This document shows, in pieces, positions 18,976 through 27,071 of a DNA stretch of 64,000 nucleotides. This DNA is from Fibrobacter sp. UWR4 (GTDB lineage Bacteria > Fibrobacterota > Fibrobacteria > Fibrobacterales > Fibrobacteraceae): the NCBI RefSeq assembly GCF_003149045.1, contig NZ_QGDU01000016.1, positions 21,681 through 85,680 on the forward strand. Reading direction: 5' to 3'. How positions within the stretch are numbered: the first letter of the stretch is position 1; each line of letters opens with the position of its first letter. The position numbers were made by a program, and so were the translations under genes. The notes below the pieces were generated by a model. The model searched no databases. It saw nothing but the letters and a program-made list of their open reading frames with translations, and was not told where the DNA came from.

Positions 18976-19461
18976 TTAAAAGACCTTCTTGGCGTCGGTA
19001 AGTTCGCCACCCTTTTCGTGGAAGAGGTAAAGGGAACCACCCTCCATTTTCTTGAAAAGGCTGGTCATCTTCTGGATAGCGGGAGCTTCCTCGAAGCCAA
19101 TTTCGTTGGCAGCGGATTCACCGATGACGAGGCCCACCTGGACCATGGAGGGGGCTACGCGGCGGAGGTATGCCAGAAGTTCGTCATCGCTGTTGATGAT
19201 GTTGGTAGCGGTAGGCTTCTGGAAATCAGAAGGATCACGAGTGCTGACCAGCAGGGGGTACATTTCGTCGGCTACCATCTGCTTTGCATTGAGGTAAAGG
19301 GTGTTGCCCACAAAGAGGCTGATAGAATCGTTAAGAACCTGGCGAACCTCAACAACCACATCACACTGGGAGGACATTTCCTGCATTTCCAGCTTGGAAG
19401 CGCCACAGGCCATGAATGTGAGGGAAACTGCGGCTACGAGGGCTGCGATCATTTTCTTCAT
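18976..19461 (-). CDS. Lipoprotein of unknown function
   Basis: This 161-residue protein has a lipoprotein signal (ALVAAVSLTFMAC, lipid-bearing Cys about residue 19). The mature part contains one more cysteine and no domain I recognise. It has a fairly regular alternation of hydrophobic and charged residues. GGAG lies 5-6 bp before the ATG. It is alone: the upstream minus-strand gene starts 74 bp away beyond an A-rich spacer, and the downstream side faces the MATE terminator. A location on the periplasmic face of a membrane is inferred from the lipobox only. Confidence 0.7.
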   Translation of the reverse strand: MKKMIAALVAAVSLTFMACGASKLEMQEMSSQCDVVVEVRQVLNDSISLFVGNTLYLNAKQMVADEMYPLLVSTRDPSDFQKPTATNIINSDDELLAYLRRVAPSMVQVGLVIGESAANEIGFEEAPAIQKMTSLFKKMEGGSLYLFHEKGGELTDAKKVF

Positions 19462-19534
19462 AATAACTCCATTGTTTTCCTAGGGTAGAAAAATATAAAA
19501 AAAAACGCCTAAAAAGACGATTACAAAAGTTCTT

Positions 19535-20332
19535 TTACTTTTCCAGGATCCCCAGGGCGTTTTCCACTAGGCCAGCGTCCAGCCCGAAAATTCGGCTGAG
19601 AGTCTCCACCCGCTGGGAAGGGTCGATTCGTTCCATACGGGAGCCGTTGGAGTCGCGAGTGACCAGGTTACCTTTCTGGTAATAATACTGGATTCCTTTT
19701 TCACGGTCCAGGCGATTGAGAACAGGATAATTCATCATCTCGCGATAGAAACTTTCATTCCAATGCTGCTTGAATTCCTCCACGGACACTCCAGCCACCG
19801 GATAGTCAAAACGTAGTTTCATGGGAGCGGAAAGATTGCCTGACGCCTGGAGGGCGCCACCGGTCCAGAGTTCCATGGATTCCATGTTGGGTCGATCCAG
19901 ACGGACGCAATTGGGAACCAGAGGGAAAAGTGCAGTACCTGGCCCAAAAGGTGGCGGCAGCGGCATGGGAAGAGGTTCAAAAATCAGGTAGCCCGGATCG
20001 AACAAGTATTCCTGGGCGCCACCAATTTCCGGCGTGTCATCGGGAAGAATGAGAGCGCAGTGGACGTTTCGCTCCTTGCGCTTGTGCCCCATTACAAGAC
20101 GAGGGCGCAAGCCCATATCCCGAAGACTCTGGTAAAGATACCAGGTCATGCTAAAGCAGGTACCGCCCCCCATCCAGGCATCTACATCGTTCTGGAAACT
20201 GTCATCCAGCTTTTGCGCAGCGGAAGAACTGCCCGTCTTGTTCAGGCGGATAATCTTGGTCAGGTTCTCGTAGGTCACCTTGGAGAGCTTATCGCAAAGC
20301 TCGTTGATCTTTTCCCACTGGTCTTTTTGCAT
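19535..20332 (-). CDS. Arylamine N-acetyltransferase/transglutaminase-like cysteine protein
   Basis: This 265-residue cytoplasmic protein has a plausible Cys-His-Asp triad in the right order and spacing for the NAT/transglutaminase fold: Cys59 in GGGTCFSM, His91 in NVHCAL and Asp112 in LFDPGY. NAT enzymes move an acetyl group from acetyl-CoA to amines; other members of the fold cleave or cross-link amides. The actual reaction is unknown. It begins 9 bp after the azlD stop with no clear ribosome-binding site, so it is probably translated from the azlCD transcript. That suggests a link to amino-acid derivatives, which is inference. Confidence 0.65.
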   Translation of the reverse strand: MQKDQWEKINELCDKLSKVTYENLTKIIRLNKTGSSSAAQKLDDSFQNDVDAWMGGGTCFSMTWYLYQSLRDMGLRPRLVMGHKRKERNVHCALILPDDTPEIGGAQEYLFDPGYLIFEPLPMPLPPPFGPGTALFPLVPNCVRLDRPNMESMELWTGGALQASGNLSAPMKLRFDYPVAGVSVEEFKQHWNESFYREMMNYPVLNRLDREKGIQYYYQKGNLVTRDSNGSRMERIDPSQRVETLSRIFGLDAGLVENALGILEK

Positions 20333-20341
20333 GAAGCAAAT

Positions 20342-20656
20342 TTATAAAAGTCCATCCACCAGCAGGACGGTCACACATGCGACCACAGCCACAACCACAA
20401 GACCACGGCCCAGAAGGGACGCAATCACCGCGGTCACCAAGGCGCATATACCGGAGAGACGGGATTCGGTAGCATAAAAAATCGCAGGCACCGTCATGGC
20501 GGCAAGAACCGTGTAGGGAATATAGGCCAGGAAGGACTTCCAGAACGGGCTGGTCAGTTCCTTCTTCAAAAGCACAAAAGGTACCGCACGCAATAAATAT
20601 GTCACGCCCGTCATGACGGCCAGGAACTGGATGTAAGTCTTGAAATCGATCATCAT
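20342..20656 (-). CDS. azlD: AzlD family branched-chain amino acid export subunit
   Basis: This is a 104-residue membrane protein with about three to four hydrophobic segments and the AzlD pattern TYLLRAVPFVLLKK near the N-terminus. AzlC and AzlD together form a branched-chain amino acid exporter. Its start overlaps the azlC stop (ATGA), the arrangement usual for this pair. Confidence 0.85.
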   Translation of the reverse strand: MMIDFKTYIQFLAVMTGVTYLLRAVPFVLLKKELTSPFWKSFLAYIPYTVLAAMTVPAIFYATESRLSGICALVTAVIASLLGRGLVVVAVVACVTVLLVDGLL

Positions 20657-21375
20657 ACGGTCTCCTGGGTAGATTCCGCCGTGCAGGAATCCTTAACGGG
20701 GAATAGCGCGGCACAAATCAGGGAAGCAACCACGGCGCAAATAATGATTGCAAAACCGGAACTGACGTCCTTAAGAACTGGTGCATAGAAGAAAGCAAAA
20801 CTCAGGGCGATTGCAATGAGTACGGCAATCAAGGTGGGACGGCTAGATTTCATGGGAGGCACAACGATGGCGACAAACATGCCATAAAGTGCAACGCCAA
20901 GGGCATTTACCACCATGTCCGGGAGAATCTGTCCGCAGACAGCGCCTGTCAATGTACCACCGCTCCATCCTAAGTACGGAAGAGTCATGAGGCCGAGAAA
21001 ATAAATAGGATTGACCTTTTCCTTCTGGGCCATGGACACTGCATAAATTTCGTCCGTAATGCCGGTCGCCAACAGAAGACGCTTTGCCGTTGTAAAACTG
21101 GGCGAGACCTTCTGGGAAAGGGAAATGGCCATCAGAGAATAGCGAAGGTTGATAAAGAAACTTGCAATGGCAAGCTCGATCAAGGTACCCGTGGCGCTGG
21201 ACATAATCTTGAGACCGGCGAACTGGCCAACGGAAGTCACGTTGGTCATGGAAATGAAGGTTGCCAACAGCCAGGAATTCAGTGCCGCGCCCGCATTGAT
21301 GCCAAAAGCGAAGGACACCGCAAAGTATCCAACACCAATTGGCAAGCCGTCTTTTACACCCTTTGAAAAAGTCAT
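20653..21375 (-). CDS. azlC: AzlC family branched-chain amino acid exporter, large subunit
   Basis: This 240-residue inner-membrane protein has the AzlC hallmarks: GVKDGLPIGVGYFAVSFAFG at the N-terminus, the FINLRYSLMAISLSQ segment, and GITDEIYAV in the middle. The protein exports branched-chain amino acids or analogues together with AzlD. No ribosome-binding site is evident before the ATG. The upstream gap holds an imperfect inverted repeat, TTTATGC...GCATAAA (21415-21446), that could be an operator. Confidence 0.88.
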   Translation of the reverse strand: MTFSKGVKDGLPIGVGYFAVSFAFGINAGAALNSWLLATFISMTNVTSVGQFAGLKIMSSATGTLIELAIASFFINLRYSLMAISLSQKVSPSFTTAKRLLLATGITDEIYAVSMAQKEKVNPIYFLGLMTLPYLGWSGGTLTGAVCGQILPDMVVNALGVALYGMFVAIVVPPMKSSRPTLIAVLIAIALSFAFFYAPVLKDVSSGFAIIICAVVASLICAALFPVKDSCTAESTQETV

Positions 21376-21445
21376 GGCCCAAATATAGAAATAAAATATA
21401 AAGGGCGGGAATTTTATTTATGCAAATATGCAAATACGTGCATAA

Positions 21446-21477
21446 AAGAAAGACCCTGCCGCATTCGACAAGGTCTT
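21446..21477 (-). terminator. Terminator after the first GH5 cellulase gene
   Basis: On the minus strand the hairpin AGACCTTG...CAGGGTCT is followed by TTCTTTT. It lies about 28 bp after the stop at 21506 and just upstream of azlC. Confidence 0.7.
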
Positions 21478-21505
21478 GAATTTTTTTAACCATTAAAGGT
21501 TTCAG

Positions 21506-24500
21506 TTACTTGATTGCAATACGAGCGCTCTTGATCAGGCTGCCGCTAACAACACGAACCAGATAGCTACCCTTATTCAAGTGTTCCAGATTCATGACGT
21601 AGGATCCGGAAACTCGTTCCATACGGGATTCAATAGCGTTACCCATCAGGTCAAAGATCTGAATCTTGACGGACCCATTGTTTGCGGAAACCGTCAGGGC
21701 ATTGCCAGAGAAACCAAGGTTCAGCATGGAACGAATACCTGCGATAGTCAGCGGGCCTTCCATGTCGGAGCTGGAGGATTCCTGGGGCTGTTCCACGGAG
21801 CTGCTGGAAATTTCCGACAAGCTGCTGCTAGAAGAAATTACAGGCTGTTCGCTGCTGCTGGAGAGTCCGGACAGGCTGCTAGAGGACTGCGGTGGAACTT
21901 CGACGGAACTGCTGGATTCCAGAGGCTTTTCGCTGGAGGAAGACTTCGCGGAACTGGAAGACTTGGGAAGTACCGTCAAGTTGAAGAAGAGCAATTCACC
22001 ATTCACCTTAATGGTATCCACATAAGCCTTCACAGGAGCCCAGGAGGCAACCGTGCCAGAAATGACCACCTGTCCATCCGTAGCCTGCTGGGGGAAGGAA
22101 AGGAAGTTGATGTTCCAGGACTTGCGAGAGGATTTTTCCACGCCCGTAATCACAATCGGTTCAATCTCTCCGCCAATTGCAACCGTCTGATCCAGGCTAC
22201 CAGAAATCACATAAGTCGCGACACTGCTGGAGGAAACCGTCTCGCTGGAGCTGGAAATTTCAAGAGCAATACTGCTACTGGAACTTTCCTCAGCAGGTTC
22301 ACTGCTGGAAGATGCGACCACCACACTGGAGCTAGAGACTGGAGGGATTTCGCTAGAGCTGGAAACAACAGGCTCTTCGCTGGAGGAAGATTCCACGCTG
22401 GAAGAAGATGCCGGCGGAAGAGCGGTTACCTTGATGAGAACCTTTGCGGAAGTATTTTCATCCACACCGGTAACAGCGATGGAAATTTCATAATCATGAG
22501 TTGCGCTAGAGGCATCAATCTTACCGCTAATGGTATAAGTCTTTGCTTTTTCATCCAAAGAACTCGTCAAACCTTTAGGCATTCCCGTTGCAGAAATACT
22601 CTTCATGTTTTCGTACTTGAAAACAATGGGTTCAATCATGTCACCTGCAACTACAGACTGTTCCGTCTCGCTAGTAGTGGTGAACGTGGTCTTCACAGGA
22701 GCGCGGGTTACCTTGATGGTTCCCGTTGCAGTCTTATTTTCATCTACACCGGTAACGGAAATGACGTACTTGTAATCGAAGGTTCCGGATTCGGCATCAA
22801 CCGTTCCGCTAAGAGTGTAGGTCTTTGCAGTTTCATTCAGGACTGCTTTAATTCCAACAGGCAAACCTGATACAGAGATGTTCGTTACGTTTTCAAAGGT
22901 ATAGACAATTGGCTCGATGGCATCGCCTGCTACAACAGACTGTACAGTCTTGTCTGTTGTAGAGAATGTGGTCACTACAGGAGCGCGTGTCACCTTGATG
23001 GTTCCAGTGACAGTCTTGTTTTCATCTACACCGGTAACGGAAATGGTATAGGCATAATCATGAGTTCCTGAAGTTGCATCAACCTTGCCGCTGAGAGTAT
23101 AGGTCTTTGCAGTTTCATCCAGCTTTGCCGTAATGCCATTCGGTAAACCTGAAGCAGAAATGTCCGTTACGTTTTCAAAGGTATAGACAATTGGCTCGAT
23201 GGCATCGCCTGCTACAACAGACTGTACAGTCTTGTCTGTTGTGGAGAACGTGGTCACCAGCGGAGTACGAGAGCTGGAACTAGCGACAGAGCTGCTGGAT
23301 ACTGCAGAACTGGAACTGGAATTCACGCTGCTAGAACTTGCTGCAGTTGTGGACGGTTTCTTAATGGACCAGCCACTGCAACGGACGTCATCAATGTAGA
23401 GATAGTTCAGGAACGGCTGACTGCCCTTGATTTCCCAGGTGAATTTATTGATACGGCTCTTGGAAAGTGCCACCGGATCCGGCCAGGAATCCTGGAGAAG
23501 TTCATCCCAGGAAATTTCCGCCGTAGTCCAATCAGAAGAACCAGCCATGGCAATCTGATGATAACCATAATCCTTTACCGCAGTATCTTCAGCCTTGAAA
23601 TTATGAGCGGCACCCCTATACTTGTAGCTAATGGTATTGCACTTGGAAAGATCGTAAGCAGATTCATCCGCATTCAGTTTCACGCCAAGAGCAACAAACG
23701 GATCGTATTCGTAGGAACCCTGATTCAATTTAACGCCTGTTAGGCCAGCCACATTCTTGGAGATATTTCCAGCAGTAGACCCAGCAAGAACAACCTTATA
23801 ACCATCCTTATTGGTTGCATTGCTGAAAGTAGATGAGGCTCCATTTTCGTTATCATTATAGGCATACCAGACACCACCAGTATATGCCAGGGAGTCTCCA
23901 TCTTCAATGTCGTCAATATAATCGATATAGCCAGCAGGCAAAACAACACTGGAGGAACTAGCTGCGGAACTACTGGAAGCTGGACTCGTTGAGCCGTCGC
24001 AAGCGGTATAAGTCTTGGGAAGTCCCGCAAAAACGTTTTCGTTTACCCACTCGCCACTTTCGGAATAGTTCCATGCAGAACCGCTAAAGTAAGATGCGGA
24101 TTCAGGCTTATTGGATACAGACCAGTTTGCACCGGAAAGTTTATGCTGGTTCATCCAGGAAAGCCATGTGGCGCTATTGTTTTTGCTGAAGCCGCCATTA
24201 CCGGAAGCGTCAACAGTGCCCCATTCCGTAACGAATACGGAAAGGCCAGCGTTCATAGCCCTGACCGCATTGGCACCTTCGCCATTAGTGGAATGGGATC
24301 CTGCATAGAAATGGAATGTATAAGCAACGTTCTTGTCGTTAATGGGACTAGAAATTGCATCGCTAGAATACTGGTCCCAGGAACGATTGCCCACAACAAC
24401 GAGGTTATCGGAATACTTACGGATTTCAGAAATAACGGCTTCAGCGTAAGTTTTAATCGTACTCCAGCTAACGCCTTCCAAAGGCTCGTTATATACTTCA

Positions 24501-25015
24501 AAGATTACGTTATCATACTTACCGTACTTTTCTGCCATCGTCCTAAAAAAGGTCTTGGCATTTTCGACATTTTCGTGCGCATGATGAGAGTGGTAGTCGA
24601 TAATGACGTAAATATCATTAGCGATTGCAGCCTGGACCACATTGTTCATCAAGCCTTGGTAATAACTTGTCTTACCGCTAGAGAAGTAATGGCCAGAACT
24701 CCAATCTTCATCCACGCCCATGGGGGCGCGAATCACCTGGATATTCTGTTTTTCCACCAGCCCGTTAACATAAGTATCTTTCCAGAAGGGAGCGCCCACA
24801 TCACTAGCAATGCTCCAGAACAGGCTCATTCCCTGAACCTGAACTTCGTTGCCTGCGGAAACACCCTTACAGGCGCCATAAATCTGACCCTTGCCGCTGG
24901 AATTTTTTCCAGCCTGAAGTTGACCATACTGACTTACAGGACCAATGCGGTTTGCACCAAAAGCGGAAGCCAAAAGACCCGCTACCAGAATACCGAAACC
25001 AAAAAGCTTTTTCAT
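21506..25015 (-). CDS. Secreted GH5 endoglucanase with CBM11-like module, three Ig-like repeats and sorting domain
   Basis: This 1169-residue exported cellulase has a signal peptide (residues 1-21) and a GH5 catalytic domain (about 25-335) of the subfamily-2 type. The acid/base is Glu177 in YNEP and the nucleophile is Glu264 in VTEWGT. A Ser linker is followed by a CBM11-like domain (about 368-550). Three tandem 94-residue Ig-like repeats then begin near 588, 682 and 776. A long Ser/Glu/Pro linker leads to an ISGSLDQTV module (about 936-1020), another Ser linker and a C-terminal module (last 85 residues, QIFDLMGNAIESR...) like type IX secretion sorting domains. It should cut beta-1,4-glucan outside the cell. 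Start chosen at 25015, with GGAG 7 bp upstream. Confidence 0.92.
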   Translation of the reverse strand: MKKLFGFGILVAGLLASAFGANRIGPVSQYGQLQAGKNSSGKGQIYGACKGVSAGNEVQVQGMSLFWSIASDVGAPFWKDTYVNGLVEKQNIQVIRAPMGVDEDWSSGHYFSSGKTSYYQGLMNNVVQAAIANDIYVIIDYHSHHAHENVENAKTFFRTMAEKYGKYDNVIFEVYNEPLEGVSWSTIKTYAEAVISEIRKYSDNLVVVGNRSWDQYSSDAISSPINDKNVAYTFHFYAGSHSTNGEGANAVRAMNAGLSVFVTEWGTVDASGNGGFSKNNSATWLSWMNQHKLSGANWSVSNKPESASYFSGSAWNYSESGEWVNENVFAGLPKTYTACDGSTSPASSSSAASSSSVVLPAGYIDYIDDIEDGDSLAYTGGVWYAYNDNENGASSTFSNATNKDGYKVVLAGSTAGNISKNVAGLTGVKLNQGSYEYDPFVALGVKLNADESAYDLSKCNTISYKYRGAAHNFKAEDTAVKDYGYHQIAMAGSSDWTTAEISWDELLQDSWPDPVALSKSRINKFTWEIKGSQPFLNYLYIDDVRCSGWSIKKPSTTAASSSSVNSSSSSAVSSSSVASSSSRTPLVTTFSTTDKTVQSVVAGDAIEPIVYTFENVTDISASGLPNGITAKLDETAKTYTLSGKVDATSGTHDYAYTISVTGVDENKTVTGTIKVTRAPVVTTFSTTDKTVQSVVAGDAIEPIVYTFENVTNISVSGLPVGIKAVLNETAKTYTLSGTVDAESGTFDYKYVISVTGVDENKTATGTIKVTRAPVKTTFTTTSETEQSVVAGDMIEPIVFKYENMKSISATGMPKGLTSSLDEKAKTYTISGKIDASSATHDYEISIAVTGVDENTSAKVLIKVTALPPASSSSVESSSSEEPVVSSSSEIPPVSSSSVVVASSSSEPAEESSSSSIALEISSSSETVSSSSVATYVISGSLDQTVAIGGEIEPIVITGVEKSSRKSWNINFLSFPQQATDGQVVISGTVASWAPVKAYVDTIKVNGELLFFNLTVLPKSSSSAKSSSSEKPLESSSSVEVPPQSSSSLSGLSSSSEQPVISSSSSLSEISSSSVEQPQESSSSDMEGPLTIAGIRSMLNLGFSGNALTVSANNGSVKIQIFDLMGNAIESRMERVSGSYVMNLEHLNKGSYLVRVVSGSLIKSARIAIK
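22607..23253 (-). repeat. Three tandem 282-bp coding repeats in the first cellulase
   Basis: Three consecutive copies encode 94-residue Ig-like repeats (TTFSTTDKT...SVVAGDAIEPIV...). Period markers are at 22607, 22889 and 23170. The second and third blocks on the plus strand (near 22889-22973 and 23170-23253) are almost identical at DNA level, which suggests a recent duplication or gene conversion. The block nearest 22607 has diverged more. Confidence 0.85.
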
Positions 25016-25116
25016 ATGTCTCCATGGAGGCAAAATTTTGCGGTGTAAAAATAGCTTTTTACCCCCAAAATCCCACCCTAAAAAAACAGTCCCTTCCAGA
25101 TTGTGATTGGGCTAAC

Positions 25117-25150
25117 AAAAAGACACCCAGCCTTTTTCAGCGGGTGTCAT
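25117..25150 (-). terminator. Terminator after the second GH5 cellulase gene
   Basis: On the minus strand the stem GACACCC / GGGTGTC with a 13-base loop is followed by TTTTTG. A closely related hairpin follows the third cellulase gene. Confidence 0.8.
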
Positions 25151-25176
25151 TTGCGGTATATATCGTTCCGTTTTTT

Positions 25177-26868
25177 TTACTTCAAGGTGATTCGTTTCAT
25201 CACACTGGAGGATCCCATATGAAGCATCACGATGTAGCTACCGGTAGCAAGATTATCCAGGGCAACACCCCCCTGAACATTCTGCACGTTCACCACAGGG
25301 CGGCCCTGCATGTCGAACATCACCATATTTACACGGTCAGCTCCGGAAATCTGGAGGGAACGGCCCTGAAGTTTAACATCCACCTGGACACGCCCAGCAA
25401 TAGAACCCACAGCCTGCGAACCCTGGGAAGAGCTAGACGCAACCGGAGCGGTGGAAGTACTGGACGGGATAACCGTTCCAGCCGCAACCACGGTCAACTT
25501 GAGAGTAACGGGCTGGCCATTCACCGTCAAGGTTTCTTCAAAAGAGCCCTCCTCGATATAGTCGGGGATAGAACCAGAAATAGTTACGGTACCGTTAGTA
25601 GCCTGCTGAGGAATCTGCAGGAAGTGAAGATTCCAGGTATCGCGAGAATAGAAAGTCACACCGGAAATGGTGACTGTCTGGAGAGAACCACCCTTTGCAA
25701 CCATCTGGGTCAAGCTGCCGGACACGTTCAAGTTACCAGGCACCACAGATGCGCTGGATGACGGTTGCACCTGGCTACTAGAGGACTTGGGAGCCACGGA
25801 ACTGCTGGACTTGGCAACACTGGCGCTAGACTGGGGAACAGGAGCCACATAGCCATCACAGGCCGTATAGGATTTGGGCAGTTTGGAGAAAATGTTCTCG
25901 TTTACCCAGCTTCCACTCTGGGAATAGGACCAGGCGCTGCCACTGAAATAGGAAGCAGTTTCACCCTTGGTGGAAACGGACCAGTTTGCACCGGAAAGCT
26001 TATGCTGGTTCATCCAATTTACCCACTGGGTACTATAAGAAGTATTGAAACCGCCATTACCGCTAGGAGCAGAAGTTCCCCATTCCGTAACGAACACGGA
26101 AAGACCCGCATTCATAGCCTTTTCCGCATTGGCACCCTGGTTATCAATGGTGTGACGCCACTGATCTTCACCGGCATAGAAATGGAAAGTGTATGCCACA
26201 TTCTTGTCGTTAATTGCATTTCCGATAGCATCATCGGGATGCTGGTCCCAGTCATGGTTACCAACCACCACCAGGTTATCGGAATACTTACGGATCACGG
26301 ACAGAACCGTTTCCGCATAGGACTTCACAGAACCCCAGGAAGCGCTGGTCGGTTCATTATAAATTTCAAAAATCACGTTATCGTACTTACCCCACTTGGA
26401 AGCCATCGTTTCAAAGAACTTCTTGGCATTATCCGGATTCTCATGAGCCTTGTGGGAATGGTAATCAATAATGACGTAAATATCATTGTCAATGGCGGCC
26501 TGGACCACATTGTCCATCAAGCCGCCATAATAATCAGGCTTGGTAAAATAGTTGCCTTCGTTCCAGTCTTCATCCACGCCCATGGGAGCACGAATAATCT
26601 GGATATTCTGTTTCTGTACCAGGCCATCCACGATATCCTTGGTCCAGAACTGACCGCCATCCTTTTCGGAAATAGACCAGAACAGGCTCATGCCCTGTAC
26701 TTGCACTTCGTTACCGGCAGTAACACCCTTACAGGCGCCATAAATCTGCCCCTTGGAGCCAGCCTTACCAGCTTGAAGTTGACCATACTGACTTACGGGG
26801 CCGATACGGCCAAAAGCCATGGAAGAAAGGGCCAAGAATGCAAGACCCATACCAAACATCGTCTTCAT
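25177..26868 (-). CDS. Secreted GH5 endoglucanase with sorting domain
   Basis: This 563-residue exported cellulase has a signal peptide (to about residue 20) and a GH5 subfamily-2 domain (about 22-335), with acid/base Glu172 in YNEP and nucleophile Glu262 in VTEWGT. A short Ser/Gln/Pro linker (345-375) follows, then a LNVSGSLTQMV module also found in the neighbour at 21506-25015, and a C-terminal sorting-like module ending VMLHMGSSSVMKRITLK. It lacks the CBM11-like domain. The catalytic domain is very similar to that of the downstream paralogue, pointing to tandem duplication. I chose the ATG at 26868, with AGAGGA about 8 bp before it. A TACAGTTGT motif lies 96 bp upstream. Confidence 0.92.
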   Translation of the reverse strand: MKTMFGMGLAFLALSSMAFGRIGPVSQYGQLQAGKAGSKGQIYGACKGVTAGNEVQVQGMSLFWSISEKDGGQFWTKDIVDGLVQKQNIQIIRAPMGVDEDWNEGNYFTKPDYYGGLMDNVVQAAIDNDIYVIIDYHSHKAHENPDNAKKFFETMASKWGKYDNVIFEIYNEPTSASWGSVKSYAETVLSVIRKYSDNLVVVGNHDWDQHPDDAIGNAINDKNVAYTFHFYAGEDQWRHTIDNQGANAEKAMNAGLSVFVTEWGTSAPSGNGGFNTSYSTQWVNWMNQHKLSGANWSVSTKGETASYFSGSAWSYSQSGSWVNENIFSKLPKSYTACDGYVAPVPQSSASVAKSSSSVAPKSSSSQVQPSSSASVVPGNLNVSGSLTQMVAKGGSLQTVTISGVTFYSRDTWNLHFLQIPQQATNGTVTISGSIPDYIEEGSFEETLTVNGQPVTLKLTVVAAGTVIPSSTSTAPVASSSSQGSQAVGSIAGRVQVDVKLQGRSLQISGADRVNMVMFDMQGRPVVNVQNVQGGVALDNLATGSYIVMLHMGSSSVMKRITLK

Positions 26869-26963
26869 AAACAAATCCTCTTGTTTAATCCAATCTCTTC
26901 ATCCACCAATCCAAAGATAGATTTTTACCCTCTAAATCCTAGTATTCCGCCTTGTACATCAAA

Positions 26964-26972
26964 ACAACTGTA
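26964..26972 (-). promoter_or_regulatory. Candidate regulatory motif TACAGTTGT upstream of the second cellulase
   Basis: The motif reads TACAGTTGT on the minus strand and sits inside TAACAGTTAATACAGTTGT. A matching context is found at nearly the same distance from the third cellulase start. Function is inferred from position and recurrence only. Confidence 0.4.
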
Positions 26973-27006
26973 TTAACTGTTACATCGTTTGTGATATAGG
27001 TCAAAT

Positions 27007-27037
27007 AAAAAGACACCCACTTTTTCAGCAGGTGCCT
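27007..27037 (-). terminator. Terminator after the third GH5 cellulase gene
   Basis: On the minus strand GGCACC...GGGTGTC with a GCTGAAAAAG-type loop runs into TTTTTA. It resembles the 25117-25150 hairpin, consistent with duplicated gene units. Confidence 0.75.
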
Positions 27038-27071
27038 TGGATGAAAATTTCAGAATGTTTCGTTACGTATT

